Source of the DNA: Acinetobacter bereziniae LMG 1003 = CIP 70.12 | Lineage (GTDB): Bacteria; Pseudomonadota; Gammaproteobacteria; Pseudomonadales; Moraxellaceae | DNA: 64,000 nt | Direction: 5' to 3' | Assembly: GCF_000368925.1 (NCBI RefSeq) | Contig: NZ_KB849755.1 | Coordinates: forward strand, 961,324-1,025,323 | Part shown: piece after piece, positions 46,111-56,387 of the stretch | How the letters are laid out: every line of letters begins with the position of its first letter | Position numbering within the stretch: the first letter of the stretch is position 1 | Translations under genes and position numbers: made by a program | The notes under the pieces: generated by a model | The model's database searches: none | Seen by the model: only the letters and a program-made list of their open reading frames with translations | What the model was told of the DNA's origin: nothing

Positions 46111-48534
46111 TTATTTCAAACTATATGCAATCACATAGTCACCATGATCAGGTGATTGACGCGCTCCACCTGCTGTGATCATGACATATTGTTTGCCTGT
46201 TTTCGGAGATACATAGCTGATCGGTGTGCCTTGGCTACCCACAGGTAAGCGTGCTTTCCAAAGCTCTTTACCAGAAGATGAGTCCAAAGCGCGTAGGTAG
46301 TAATCTTGCGTTGCAGCAAAGAATACCAAACCACCTTGCGTTGCCATTGGACCACCAATGGTTGGCATTCCAATCGGTGCTTTCAGCCCCATCTTAATCC
46401 CCATCGGTCCAGTATCTTCTACTGTTCCCATTGGTACTTGCCATGCAATTTGACGAGTTTTCATATCAATCGCAGTCATGGTGCCATAAGGCGGTTTTTG
46501 GCATGGAATATTCAACTTCGACCAGAAACGATCTTTATTGACTTTATACGGCGTACCTTTCATCGGTACTGCACCCATCCCAGTATTGACCTTCTCACCA
46601 CCATTTGCCTGTTTAGCCAAATCTTCAGGTGTTTGTTCAATCAACTGAATCCATAAACCTAAGCGCATGTCATTGACAAACATATATTGATGACTTGGAT
46701 CGAAAGCAATACTGCCCCAGTTCATACCACCGAGAGAGCCTGGGAAACTTAACGATTTATCTTTACCCGGTGCAGTATATAAGCCTTCATAACGCATTGA
46801 TTTAAAGTTGATACGACACATCAATTGATCAAATGGTGTAGCGCCCCACATATCCGATTCAGTAATGGTTTGATTACCAATCTGCGGCATTTCAACAGAG
46901 CGAGGTTGTGTCGGACTATATTGTTCACCTTGAATATCTGCTGGCTTGACAGCTTGCTCAATCACCTTGGTTAAAGGTTGCCCCGTCAAACGATCCAAGA
47001 CAAAAAACTGACCGGATTTCGTTCCAATCACCACAGCAGGTTTATTCGAACCATCTTTCATTGGGAAATCGACCAAACTCGGTTGCATCGGTAAATCAAA
47101 ATCCCATAAGTCATTATGAACAGTTTGATAAACCCACTTTTCCTTGCCCGTAGTCGCATCCAAAGCCAAGACAGATGAATTGTATTTATGGTCCAACGGT
47201 TGGCGATTGCCACCCCAAACATCCACAGAAGAACTGCCCATCGGCAAGAATACCGTATTCATTTGCGGGTCATAAGACATCGCAGCCCATGAGTTTGCTG
47301 AACTGCGTTTATAAGTTTCACCTTCTTTTAACACATGGTTTGGATCTGGATTACGTGGATCAAAAGCCCAACGCAATTGCCCTGTAATCACATCATAAGC
47401 GCGGATCACACCACCGGGCATATCTGCTGCAAAGTTATCCGCAATTCGACTTCCCACAACAATCACTGTACCTGCGATGGTTGGTGCTGAGGTTACTTCA
47501 AATCGTGGTGCAGTGGTTCCCTCACCCAAACCTTTGAGTAAGTCTACAGTACCATCCACCCCGAAATCTTTACAGCGTTCACCTGTATCCGCATTGACTG
47601 CGATTAAGCGACCATCAGGTGTGTTAGTATAAACACGACGCAAACATGAGGTATTGTTTGCCACAGCTTGAACAGGCGTAGCACCTGCCAAAGTTGGCTG
47701 AACCAATGCTTGGGTTGAATCAAAATAAGCCACACCACGGCAACGTTCCCACGCATCAGACTTAGAATTCACTTCAGCTTTCCAAAGTTGTTTTCCTGAA
47801 TCTGCTTCTAAGGCAAAAATGTTATTGTGCGGTGTACATAAGTAGATCTTATTGCCGACTTGCAATGGGGTCATTTGATCTTCAGCACCATTGCCTGTAC
47901 CTGTAGTAAAATCACCTGTACGGAAACGCCATGCTTCTTTTAACTGATGTACATTATCTCGAGTGATTTGATCCAATGCAGCGAAACGGCTTCCCCCTGC
48001 ATCCTGCCCATAATGTTGCCAGTTGGTTTGTTTCATGTCTGTTTTAACAGGAACCAATGGCAATGCCTGCCCCGTTGCAGCAACCGTTGGATGTGGTTGG
48101 AACATCTGATAAAGTCCAATCAGCATCCCAACAACAGTCACAACACCCAAGCCATAAGCAGGTAGACTCATGCTCGGTTGAGCTTGATAACGGCGAATGG
48201 CTGGTAAACTAAACATCAATGCTGCAAATAAGCCTGCTGGAAACATCAGTCTTGAGAATAAAGGCCAAAACTCCCAACCTGCGTCAATCAAAGCCCAAAT
48301 CAATGTACCGATAAAAACCAGACTAAATAAGCCGACACCGATCACTTTTTTCTTAAAAATGAAAATCGCAGAAGCTAAGGTGAGTACGCCAGAGATCACG
48401 AAATACCATGATCCCCCCAAGGTCACCAGTTTTATCCCACCCACTGTAAAAAACAGTCCTGTGAGTAATAAAGCCAATGCTAAAATAAAACACCATATTT
48501 TCAGTATAGTATGTGAGTTCGAAGATTCAGACAT
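46111..48534 (-). CDS. quiA: PQQ-dependent quinate/shikimate dehydrogenase
   Basis: 807 residues, close to QuiA of A. baylyi. Four to five N-terminal membrane helices (residues 1-140) are followed by a periplasmic eight-bladed quinoprotein domain (NWQHYGQDAGGSRFAALDQ, WRFRTGDFTTGTGNG, QTVHNDLWDFDLPMQP, MGTVEDTGPMGI). It oxidises quinate and shikimate to dehydroquinate and dehydroshikimate in the periplasm, passing electrons to ubiquinone. It is last in the operon and starts 17 bases after quiX. Confidence 0.94.
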   Translation of the reverse strand: MSESSNSHTILKIWCFILALALLLTGLFFTVGGIKLVTLGGSWYFVISGVLTLASAIFIFKKKVIGVGLFSLVFIGTLIWALIDAGWEFWPLFSRLMFPAGLFAALMFSLPAIRRYQAQPSMSLPAYGLGVVTVVGMLIGLYQMFQPHPTVAATGQALPLVPVKTDMKQTNWQHYGQDAGGSRFAALDQITRDNVHQLKEAWRFRTGDFTTGTGNGAEDQMTPLQVGNKIYLCTPHNNIFALEADSGKQLWKAEVNSKSDAWERCRGVAYFDSTQALVQPTLAGATPVQAVANNTSCLRRVYTNTPDGRLIAVNADTGERCKDFGVDGTVDLLKGLGEGTTAPRFEVTSAPTIAGTVIVVGSRIADNFAADMPGGVIRAYDVITGQLRWAFDPRNPDPNHVLKEGETYKRSSANSWAAMSYDPQMNTVFLPMGSSSVDVWGGNRQPLDHKYNSSVLALDATTGKEKWVYQTVHNDLWDFDLPMQPSLVDFPMKDGSNKPAVVIGTKSGQFFVLDRLTGQPLTKVIEQAVKPADIQGEQYSPTQPRSVEMPQIGNQTITESDMWGATPFDQLMCRINFKSMRYEGLYTAPGKDKSLSFPGSLGGMNWGSIAFDPSHQYMFVNDMRLGLWIQLIEQTPEDLAKQANGGEKVNTGMGAVPMKGTPYKVNKDRFWSKLNIPCQKPPYGTMTAIDMKTRQIAWQVPMGTVEDTGPMGIKMGLKAPIGMPTIGGPMATQGGLVFFAATQDYYLRALDSSSGKELWKARLPVGSQGTPISYVSPKTGKQYVMITAGGARQSPDHGDYVIAYSLK

Positions 48535-48550
48535 ACGTCATACTCCTAGA

Positions 48551-49879
48551 TTAGAAATTTACACGCATGCTTAAACCTGCAACCCATGCATCATCCACTT
48601 CTTTAACACCTGCGGGTTGATGAATATATTGTAGGTTTGGTCTGAGCATGACCGCTGGTGACCATTGGTAGGTATAGTTCAGTTCAATATTTAACTCATC
48701 ACGTTGAACAGGAACATAGTCTGCTGCAAATGCATCGTATTCGTCATAACCACGACTATTATTCAGCGCAATTTGACGGTCTTTATAACGATCATTCACC
48801 ACATAATTGGCAATACCAAAACCAATAGAATCATTTGGACGACCATCAAATGGTCCTTTGTACCAAAGCGCCAATTGTTGTGTGCTTTGGACTGCTGTGG
48901 TGGCTTTATCATTCACCACGACATTCACACTGGCATATAGACCATGTTTAGGATCATTGCCTTTTTGGCTCAATTGTTGTTGTGCATTCAACCAAAAACT
49001 GTGTTTACCGTCATGTACTTTACCCGTGGTTGCAATATCATTGGCTTCAGCTGTCGAATACAATGCACCGACTTTATATTCACCTGGCAAACCATCGAAT
49101 GTCGCGAGTTTCGGTCGCCAAGCCAGTTCAACAGGAATTGTTGCACCTTTGACATTATTCATATCCAAATTAAAACCATCGCTATTTTTGGCGGTTTTAA
49201 TATTGTCTGGATTGACTTCATAGACACCCACACCCAGTGTCCAATCTGGCGCAAATTGATATTTAACATTGGTTCCCCATAGCCCCACAGGTAAGTTGTA
49301 CCAAATGGAGCCAATAGATTTTCCAAGCTGTCCGCCACATAGTAATAAATTCTGGAATTCACACTGTGAACCATTGAAGTCGTCAGACATGCCCATACGC
49401 CCAATCTTGAATTGAACTGTATTGTCAGCAAATCCTTTTTTGACCCATGCTTGAGTCAGACGCCAAATTTTACCTCGACCATAAATTTCTTGTGAATTTC
49501 CCAATGCACTCGAACGAGGATCTTTAATACGATCCAAAGTCAAAGCATTGCCATCACGCTTGGTGATTAAAATATTGGCGGTGGTATTGTCCCAACCTGC
49601 TATTTTCTCTAGATCAAAATTTGCACCTAACGCCAGTTGCGCTGCATTTTTAAAAGTATTGCTATCGTTATAACCGCCATCTAAATTGGTGGCTGCTTGA
49701 CTCATAATAGAAGCAGTAAATTTATAACCTTGTTTTTCCAGTTGTTGACGCTCACCATTCCAATCACCCAATAACCACTGACGATCCTGTGACCACGGTT
49801 GATTCGCAAAGCTGTGTTGAACAGTACAAAGCGCAACAGTCAAGCAACTCAGTTTGATCAAAAATCTTTTTGAATTCAT
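48551..49879 (-). CDS. quiX: Outer-membrane porin of the quinate pathway
   Basis: 442 residues. The signal peptide ends QHSFA. OprB-like porin features: GDWNGERQQLEKQGYKF, NLDGGYNDSNTFKNAAQL, and the end LSMRVNF with terminal Phe. It lies between quiC and quiA exactly as quiX does in A. baylyi. It probably lets quinate and shikimate cross the outer membrane. The substrate is inferred from context. Confidence 0.85.
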   Translation of the reverse strand: MNSKRFLIKLSCLTVALCTVQHSFANQPWSQDRQWLLGDWNGERQQLEKQGYKFTASIMSQAATNLDGGYNDSNTFKNAAQLALGANFDLEKIAGWDNTTANILITKRDGNALTLDRIKDPRSSALGNSQEIYGRGKIWRLTQAWVKKGFADNTVQFKIGRMGMSDDFNGSQCEFQNLLLCGGQLGKSIGSIWYNLPVGLWGTNVKYQFAPDWTLGVGVYEVNPDNIKTAKNSDGFNLDMNNVKGATIPVELAWRPKLATFDGLPGEYKVGALYSTAEANDIATTGKVHDGKHSFWLNAQQQLSQKGNDPKHGLYASVNVVVNDKATTAVQSTQQLALWYKGPFDGRPNDSIGFGIANYVVNDRYKDRQIALNNSRGYDEYDAFAADYVPVQRDELNIELNYTYQWSPAVMLRPNLQYIHQPAGVKEVDDAWVAGLSMRVNF

Positions 49880-49895
49880 CTCAAGCTCCTGATTG

Positions 49896-51356
49896 TTATT
49901 TTAATTTCACAGCTGAACTGAGTTCAGAAGTTGCACCCAAACGATCTGTAATATTTGCGGTAACAGATGCGAATTTATTGGTCGGTTTCCATAAAAGCTT
50001 GGCTAGACCTTGTCCATTGGTCGCAGCAACAGCTGAACCTAAATAAAATTCTGCTTCATTTGAGCTCGCTGAAGTGTTTCCAAAGAACTCAATCTGATAA
50101 CGTTGATTTGGTTGCCCCTTGACTTCAACCGTAACTTGACCTTTGGCATAGCTTAATTTAGGTGCTTGAATGCCTTGATTTGGTTGAGCATTACAACCTT
50201 GCTCATTCGGCTGTTGACAAGTTTTCTGTAAATTTGCTGGATCAATCTTGACACCATGACCACGTGAACCCACAAAGTGCGCATGTTCCAATCCCGGAAT
50301 ATCAAAGATAATCGCACCTACACGTTGATTAGGTACACAACTCCCCCCCGCTTCACAGCGCTTAATGTCTTGACCGTTATTCCAAATTTGGTTCTTGGTA
50401 AGCGTGATGTGTGCATTGGCATCTTTTTCAGAACGAATCGCAATACCAACACGGTTTCCATGGACTTTATTGCTGTCAAAAATATTGCCATCGCCTGTTA
50501 AGTTAAAACCATTCGAGTTATTGGTCAGTTCATTGTAGGCAATATAATTTCGCTTGCCCCAGTTGATCTGCAAGCCATCTGAATAGTTTTCAAACTTATT
50601 GCCCACCACGGCATTGTCATTGCCCCATAAAATCTCAATACCTTGCGATGGCTCTGGATTTGCAGATGTTGAAATAAAGTGATTATTTGCAACCAAGTTA
50701 AATGCTGCACCACGGGTTAATTCAAGCCCATCACCATTGTCTTGGAAATAATTATTCAGCACTTTATTGTTATTGGTGGTGGTTGCAGTAGGATTGCCCT
50801 TGCCATCATCTCCTGTCAACATCACGCCTGCACCACCATAGTTATGCATAATGCGGTTATTTTGAATCAGGTTATTACTGGCACGATTCATTAAAATACC
50901 AATACAGAAACGGCGAATTTCTACACCTTGAATAGTGACCCCGTTGATGTCACGCAAAACTAAGCCTGGTAAAGTTGTGGTACGCACATTGGTACCAAAC
51001 TGCCCTTCAACCGCTCCCGGACAAGCTTCAACACCTGTCCCTTTAATATAATTTGAACCATCAATGGCGATAAATTCACCTGTTTTCGCCCATTGGGTTC
51101 CCGTAATTTTTACGGGTGCTTTAATCTCAGGTAAAGGACTATTCACCTTGATGGTATAAGGTGCTGTCCCAACCGCTTGAATCAAAATCTCACTGGCCTC
51201 AGTCGGTTTGGCATTTGCCTGTTCAATTGCCCAGCGCAATGAACCTTTTTCACTGTCATCCTGATAGCGGTCTACCACATAGCTTTCCGCCATTGCTAAA
51301 CCAGAAACTGCAAGCCCTATCGCCAATGCGCTTAAACGTAAAGAAATCAATTTCAT
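49896..51356 (-). CDS. quiC: Periplasmic 3-dehydroshikimate dehydratase
   Basis: 486 residues. The signal peptide ends SGLAMA. A right-handed beta-helix with many N-N-x-I-x-x-N repeats (SNNLIQNNRIMHNYGGAGV, NNHFISTSANPEP, NGFNLTGDGNIFDSN) is followed by a C-terminal domain. In A. baylyi QuiC converts dehydroshikimate to protocatechuate. It precedes quiX by 16 bases. Confidence 0.9.
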   Translation of the reverse strand: MKLISLRLSALAIGLAVSGLAMAESYVVDRYQDDSEKGSLRWAIEQANAKPTEASEILIQAVGTAPYTIKVNSPLPEIKAPVKITGTQWAKTGEFIAIDGSNYIKGTGVEACPGAVEGQFGTNVRTTTLPGLVLRDINGVTIQGVEIRRFCIGILMNRASNNLIQNNRIMHNYGGAGVMLTGDDGKGNPTATTTNNNKVLNNYFQDNGDGLELTRGAAFNLVANNHFISTSANPEPSQGIEILWGNDNAVVGNKFENYSDGLQINWGKRNYIAYNELTNNSNGFNLTGDGNIFDSNKVHGNRVGIAIRSEKDANAHITLTKNQIWNNGQDIKRCEAGGSCVPNQRVGAIIFDIPGLEHAHFVGSRGHGVKIDPANLQKTCQQPNEQGCNAQPNQGIQAPKLSYAKGQVTVEVKGQPNQRYQIEFFGNTSASSNEAEFYLGSAVAATNGQGLAKLLWKPTNKFASVTANITDRLGATSELSSAVKLK

Positions 51357-51376
51357 GTCTTAAAAGTCCTTTTAAA

Positions 51377-52216
51377 TTATGGTGTAGGTTGAACAGTTTT
51401 CAATAACTGCTTCAATTGGGTTACATCAATTTGACCGGGTGCAGAAGCTTCACCGATCATGCCGAAGCTAAAGCTGCCGCCCATATTTGCCGTAGCAATT
51501 CGAGAAATAGTGCCCAACTTGCCCATCGACATGGTCAATAATGGCTTTTTGGATTGTTGACTCACTTTTAAAGTGGCATTCATTAAGGTGAATACATCTT
51601 GTTTGCTTTGTGGCATCACTGCGATTTTTAAAATATCTGCCCCAAGCTCATCCTGTTTAAGTAAACGTTGAATGATCTCATCTTCATTAGGTGTCTTTTT
51701 AAAATCGTGATTCGACATCACAATCAATACTTTTTTGGCATGTGCCAGTTTTACGATACTGTTTACGGCTTGTGGATCTCGGAACATCTCCACATCTAAC
51801 ATATCCATAAATGGCTGCTTTAAATAAGCTTGATAAATTTTTGCATAATCCGCATCAGTGATGGTCAACTGCCCACCTTCATTGTGTGTGCGAATGGTAG
51901 CAATCATCGGCTTGCTGCCTAAAATCTGTTTAAGTTGATGCCCCAAAGCAATCACTTGTTGTGTGTTGTTGGCAAAGTCGAGCAAGTCGATACGGAATTC
52001 CGCTAAATCTGCATCGGGATTACTTGCAATCACTTTGGCTTGCGCCAAGGCTTGTTCTTGAGTTTTGGCAGTAATCGGTACAATCGTTTTCACTGGAAGT
52101 TTTGCCAGTTCAGATAATTCAACACGCTGTACTGGAAGTGTTTGTGCTTGTGTCATTTGCAATGTAAAAATTGGGCTCAATGCCAGCATCACTGCTGCAA
52201 TTTTTTTTAATTTCAT
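51377..52216 (-). CDS. quiB: Periplasmic type I 3-dehydroquinate dehydratase
   Basis: 279 residues. The signal peptide ends QMTQAQ. AroD-type barrel: AEFRIDLLDFA, MIATIRTHNEGGQ, the catalytic His in VMSNHDFKKTP and the Schiff-base Lys in ADILKIAVMPQS. It makes dehydroshikimate from dehydroquinate. A 175-base gap with a small hairpin separates it from pcaG, so it marks the pca-qui joint. Confidence 0.93.
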   Translation of the reverse strand: MKLKKIAAVMLALSPIFTLQMTQAQTLPVQRVELSELAKLPVKTIVPITAKTQEQALAQAKVIASNPDADLAEFRIDLLDFANNTQQVIALGHQLKQILGSKPMIATIRTHNEGGQLTITDADYAKIYQAYLKQPFMDMLDVEMFRDPQAVNSIVKLAHAKKVLIVMSNHDFKKTPNEDEIIQRLLKQDELGADILKIAVMPQSKQDVFTLMNATLKVSQQSKKPLLTMSMGKLGTISRIATANMGGSFSFGMIGEASAPGQIDVTQLKQLLKTVQPTP

Positions 52217-52316
52217 TTTCCATCTTCCTTAATAGATGATCTGTAATAAATAATTCGAATATAGATACTGTTTTAATGTCCTATGCTTTAAACCAATGTA
52301 CTTAAATCGCATTCAT

Positions 52317-52336
52317 CCTCCCTTTTTACGGGGAGG
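52317..52336. other. Hairpin in the pcaG-quiB gap
   Basis: CCTCCC (52317-52322) and GGGAGG (52331-52336) pair perfectly around eight bases. No T run follows on the minus strand. It may be a processing or stability element at the border of the pca and qui parts of the transcript. Confidence 0.5.
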
Positions 52337-52391
52337 AAAATCATAAATTGATCAAACTCCATGATGATCAAAGTAAGATTTGACAAAATAC

Positions 52392-53021
52392 TTAGATATC
52401 AAAAAATACCGTTTCATCTTCACCTTGAATACGAATATCAAAGCGATAGACGATTTCGCCATCAACTTCCGTACGTTTGGCAATAAGAGTCTGACGACGA
52501 GTCGCCCATTCAATACTGTTTAAAACTGGATCATTGGCATTGGCATCTACTTCATCCTCAAAATAAATACGGGTATGTAGTCCAATGTTGATGCCACGTG
52601 CAAACAGCACCACGGCAATATGAGGTGCTTGAATCGAACCTTTACGTCCAGCTACAGCACCGGGTTTTACAGTTTCAAAATGCCAAAAACCTGTTTCAAA
52701 ATTCGCCCCTGTACGCCCCCAGCCTTGAAAATGTGGATCTACAGTTTTGCCTTGGGTATCTGCCTGACTTGGATAAACACCATTGCTATCTGCTTGCCAG
52801 ATTTCCAGTAACACATCTCTTAATGGCAAACCCAGTCCGTCAAAAACTTGACCTTCCAGGCGAATACGTTGCCCTTGAGTTTTGTCATTGGTCAATTGGT
52901 GATTAAAGTTGTGTTCAAACACTTCAATATTGGCTTGTTGAGGCAATAAGCCAATATGAACATAAGGACCACCTGTTTGAGATGGGGTCTCTTTCAGTTC
53001 TTGAAAATTCCATGCGTTCAT
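52392..53021 (-). CDS. pcaG: Protocatechuate 3,4-dioxygenase alpha subunit
   Basis: 209 residues from ATG at 53021 (AAGGGTG upstream), the length of PcaG in A. baylyi; a GTG at 53030 is in frame. Intradiol dioxygenase fold: EGQVFDGLGLPLRDVLLE, IWQADSNGVYP, APHIAVVLFARG. The alpha chain lacks the iron ligands and pairs with PcaH. It starts 11 bases after pcaH. Confidence 0.94.
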   Translation of the reverse strand: MNAWNFQELKETPSQTGGPYVHIGLLPQQANIEVFEHNFNHQLTNDKTQGQRIRLEGQVFDGLGLPLRDVLLEIWQADSNGVYPSQADTQGKTVDPHFQGWGRTGANFETGFWHFETVKPGAVAGRKGSIQAPHIAVVLFARGINIGLHTRIYFEDEVDANANDPVLNSIEWATRRQTLIAKRTEVDGEIVYRFDIRIQGEDETVFFDI

Positions 53022-53032
53022 CGTATACACCC

Positions 53033-53758
53033 TTAAGTCAAATCATTTTCAAAATAAGTCGCACGACGACCACGAAGATGAATATCAAAGCGGTAACAAC
53101 GGCTATCCGCTTCAATAAAGTTGTTTTTATCTTCGAGTGCGATCAGGGCACGACGCTGATCTTCAGAAGGAATCGTTTTTAAAATTGGGCAGCTATCAAT
53201 CAGCGTATCGCCTTCAAAATAGAACTGCGAAATTAAGCGCTGTGCCCAACCATCTGCAATCAATGAAAAATGGATGTGCGCTGGACGCCATTCATTGATA
53301 CGGTTACGCCACGGATAAGGACCCGGTTTAATGGTACGAAAAATGAAGAATCCATTTTCATCAGTTAAAGTACGACCACAGCCACCAAAGTTTGGATCCA
53401 TCGCGCCGATAAACTTATCATTTGGATGACGATAACGCCCTGAAGCATTGGCTTGCCAAACTTCTAACAAGGCATTTTTGACTGGACGACCAAACTGATC
53501 ACGAACATAACCATGGACAATAATACGTTCACCGACTGGTAAACCGTCTTTGGCATAGTTCAAAATCAAATCATTATCTTTCGCACCAAAAAGATTGGGG
53601 GAAAAATGCGGTGAGGTCACTTCTGTCAAGGTTTCATTAATCGAAATCAATGCATTTTTTGGCGAGCGTAATACACTGGTTTTATAGCCCGGTGTATATG
53701 CTGGCGGATGATCATCGGTGTTACGTTGTGGATATGCACCCAATGTATGACTTAACAT
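53033..53758 (-). CDS. pcaH: Protocatechuate 3,4-dioxygenase beta subunit
   Basis: 241 residues from ATG at 53758, which has AAGGAG upstream; the frame is open into pcaC but that is fortuitous. Iron ligands are visible: Tyr in SGRYRHPNDKF, Tyr in IKPGPYPWRNR, and two His in WRPAHIHFSL. It cleaves protocatechuate between its hydroxyls to 3-carboxy-cis,cis-muconate. It forms the enzyme with PcaG next to it. Confidence 0.95.
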   Translation of the reverse strand: MLSHTLGAYPQRNTDDHPPAYTPGYKTSVLRSPKNALISINETLTEVTSPHFSPNLFGAKDNDLILNYAKDGLPVGERIIVHGYVRDQFGRPVKNALLEVWQANASGRYRHPNDKFIGAMDPNFGGCGRTLTDENGFFIFRTIKPGPYPWRNRINEWRPAHIHFSLIADGWAQRLISQFYFEGDTLIDSCPILKTIPSEDQRRALIALEDKNNFIEADSRCYRFDIHLRGRRATYFENDLT

Positions 53759-53768
53759 GCTGGTCTCC

Positions 53769-54182
53769 TTAATCTTGTAGTGGTGTCGCAATAGGCTGCA
53801 CTTCGATACCCAGCTCTTTAAAAACGTCTTCAGCCATATGCATTGCTGCATTTGCTGCTGGCAAACCTGCATATAATGAACTATGCAAAATCAATTCTTT
53901 AAGTTCATCCTTGGTCACACCATTGTTAAAACAAGCACGTAAATGCATTCTGAGTTCATCCTCTCGTCCCAATGCCAATAAAATCGCAATGGTCACTAAA
54001 CTACGTGTATGACGTGGTAGACCTTCACGAGACCATACTTCACCCCATGCAAATCGACTGATAAAATTCTGGAAGTCTTGATTAAAATCATTTAGGTTCG
54101 CTAAAGAGCGGCCGACATGTTGTTCACCAAGTACTTCGGTACGGACTTTAAGCCCTTGTTGATAGCGTTGATCATCATTCAT
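53769..54182 (-). CDS. pcaC: 4-carboxymuconolactone decarboxylase
   Basis: 137 residues. AhpD-like fold: FAWGEVWSREGLPRHTRSL, ACFNNGVTKDELKELIL. It turns 4-carboxymuconolactone into beta-ketoadipate enol-lactone. It lies between pcaK and pcaH, 10 bases before the latter, as in A. baylyi. Confidence 0.94.
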   Translation of the reverse strand: MNDDQRYQQGLKVRTEVLGEQHVGRSLANLNDFNQDFQNFISRFAWGEVWSREGLPRHTRSLVTIAILLALGREDELRMHLRACFNNGVTKDELKELILHSSLYAGLPAANAAMHMAEDVFKELGIEVQPIATPLQD

Positions 54183-54213
54183 TGACGTTATTCCTCATCT
54201 AGAAAAATGAGCA

Positions 54214-55566
54214 TTAGGTTGCATCGGTATGAGCAACCAAAGATTTAACAAAAATAGCGATGGCTGCTGCGGTTGCTGGAATCATGAGCAAACTGAGAAT
54301 AGCGGTAAAAGACCAATCATTGCCCAATAAAACAGCCCCGATCCATGCACCAAACACAGCACCAAATCGTCCAATACCCGTCATCCAAGCAACCCCTGTT
54401 GCACGGCATTGCGTTGGGTAAAAACGAGCACTTAAAGCAGGCATAGAAGATTGCGCACCATTGATGGCTATCCCGGCACATAACACCAATAGTGCCAATA
54501 AAGTTGGATTGCTTAGGCTTTGCCCCACAGCGACTGCAAACAAACCTGCGATAAAATAGAAAGCGGAAATAATGCGATTTGGGTTAAAGCGATCCATCGC
54601 CCAACCAATAAATAAGGCACTCATCACACCACCGAACTGGAATAAACCACCGATAAATGCAGCTCGTTCCATGGTCGCGCCCGTTTCACGCATCAAGGTC
54701 GGTAACCAGCTGGTCAGCAAATAAATCACCACCAAGCCCATAAAATAGGTCGACCAAAGTAAGAGCGTGCCTTTGGCATATTGTTTTGAAAACAACATAC
54801 CGAATACATTTTTCTTTTCTGCAACAGCAGACTGCTCTTCTGGAATATGAAAGGTTTGCGCAGTTTTTACCTGCTGTGGTGCAATATGGTTTAAAATTTT
54901 GCGAACCTTCTCTGTTGATTGTCCTTTGACAATCAAGAAGCGATAAGATTCTGGCAACACGAAAATGACCAATACCATAAGTATCAGTGGTGCGATTCCG
55001 CCCAGTAAAAATAGACTGTGCCAACCAAAGGTCGGGATTAACCAACTACTGATAAATCCACCAATCGCCATCCCCAAGTTATAACCGCAGAACATGCAGG
55101 TCACGAGCAATGAGCGAATGCGTTGTGGACAATATTCTGAGAACAAGGTAGTGGCATTTGGCATCGCCGCACCTAAACCAATACCTGTTAAAAAGCGTAA
55201 TATCACAAGGCTGTTTAAGTCTTGTGCATAAGCAGATGCCAGTGTAAAACCACCAAAAATCAGCATCGAAATAGTCAAAACAATCTTGCGACCAAAGCGA
55301 TCTGCTGTAGGACCTGAAACCAATGCACCGATGATCATTCCACCCAGTGCTGCACTCATGACAGGTCCAAGTTGGGAACGATCAATGCCCCAATCTTGCG
55401 CCAAAGCAGGTGCAATAAAGCCCATTGCAGCAGTATCAATACCATCGACAAATACGATGAGAAAACAAATAATTGCAATCATCCACTGATATTTACTGAC
55501 AGGTGCATCATTGATCAGCGCCTGCGCATCCATACTCTTGTTTGGGGCAGCAAATTCCTGTGCCAT
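54214..55566 (-). CDS. pcaK: Protocatechuate/4-hydroxybenzoate transporter
   Basis: 450 residues, twelve membrane helices, major facilitator superfamily (aromatic acid:H+ symporter). DGIDTAAMGFIAPAL in helix 1 and GPTADRFGRKIVL between helices 2 and 3 are the family marks. It imports 4-hydroxybenzoate and protocatechuate. It follows pcaD by 41 bases. Confidence 0.92.
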   Translation of the reverse strand: MAQEFAAPNKSMDAQALINDAPVSKYQWMIAIICFLIVFVDGIDTAAMGFIAPALAQDWGIDRSQLGPVMSAALGGMIIGALVSGPTADRFGRKIVLTISMLIFGGFTLASAYAQDLNSLVILRFLTGIGLGAAMPNATTLFSEYCPQRIRSLLVTCMFCGYNLGMAIGGFISSWLIPTFGWHSLFLLGGIAPLILMVLVIFVLPESYRFLIVKGQSTEKVRKILNHIAPQQVKTAQTFHIPEEQSAVAEKKNVFGMLFSKQYAKGTLLLWSTYFMGLVVIYLLTSWLPTLMRETGATMERAAFIGGLFQFGGVMSALFIGWAMDRFNPNRIISAFYFIAGLFAVAVGQSLSNPTLLALLVLCAGIAINGAQSSMPALSARFYPTQCRATGVAWMTGIGRFGAVFGAWIGAVLLGNDWSFTAILSLLMIPATAAAIAIFVKSLVAHTDAT

Positions 55567-55607
55567 AGTTGCCTCCTTGTAGGCGAATTCCTTTCTAACC
55601 CTTGCGG

Positions 55608-56387
55608 TTATATGCTTTGAATAAACTTAGACAGCGCCTGATTGAACACTTGAGGCTGTTCAATATTGGATAAATGGGAAGCTGCCAAGATTTCAAGCTG
55701 ACTGTTTTGAACAAGTTGATGCATAAATTCTGCATCTTGAACTGTGGTGACAGGGTCATACTGCCCCGCAATAATCAATGTGGGTATTTGGATTTGATTT
55801 AGCTGATCGCGAACATCTGCATCTGCCAAAGCTCTACAGGCATTGGCATAACCTTGTGATGTTGTCATTGCTAAACTTTGAATGGTTTTTTGTGCCAATA
55901 CATCATGGGCATAATCAAAATGCTCACTAAACCAACGGGTATGTGTCGTTTTTACGATTTCAGCTAAACCATGTTGCTCCACATTCTCCGCTCGACTGTT
56001 CCACGCTTCAGCAGTGCCAATTTTTGCGGCTGAATTTGCTACGGTAATACTATGAAAACGTTCAGCATAGTTGATCGCCAAAGCAAGCGCAGTAATTCCA
56101 CCCATGGAAATACCACAGAAATGTGCTTTGGTAATGTTTAAAGCATCAAGGATATCCACTGCATCTTCAGCTAGATTTTGCAAGGTTGTGTGGGCAACCA
56201 CCTCACTCTCACCATGACCACGTGTGTCATAAGTAATAATTTGATAATGCTCTGCTAATACAGCAACCTGTGCTTGCCACATCCCATGATCAGTTCCCAA
56301 AGAGTTGGAAAACATAATCACTGGAGCATCTTTCAAACCCTGTACTTGCACAGCAAGTTGGTGTCCTTGACGGTTATTGATCATCAT
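55608..56387 (-). CDS. pcaD: Beta-ketoadipate enol-lactone hydrolase
   Basis: 259 residues, alpha/beta hydrolase. NSLGTDHGMW (oxyanion region), nucleophile Ser in HFCGISMGGITAL, Asp in AGQYDPVT and His in ASHLSNIEQP. It opens the enol-lactone to beta-ketoadipate. Its start overlaps the pcaB stop. Confidence 0.94.
   Translation of the reverse strand: MMINNRQGHQLAVQVQGLKDAPVIMFSNSLGTDHGMWQAQVAVLAEHYQIITYDTRGHGESEVVAHTTLQNLAEDAVDILDALNITKAHFCGISMGGITALALAINYAERFHSITVANSAAKIGTAEAWNSRAENVEQHGLAEIVKTTHTRWFSEHFDYAHDVLAQKTIQSLAMTTSQGYANACRALADADVRDQLNQIQIPTLIIAGQYDPVTTVQDAEFMHQLVQNSQLEILAASHLSNIEQPQVFNQALSKFIQSI

Noticed and set aside
52598..52906. Plus-strand frames inside the pca genes
   Set aside because: They are shadows of the minus-strand catabolic genes; codon use and family matches are on the minus strand.
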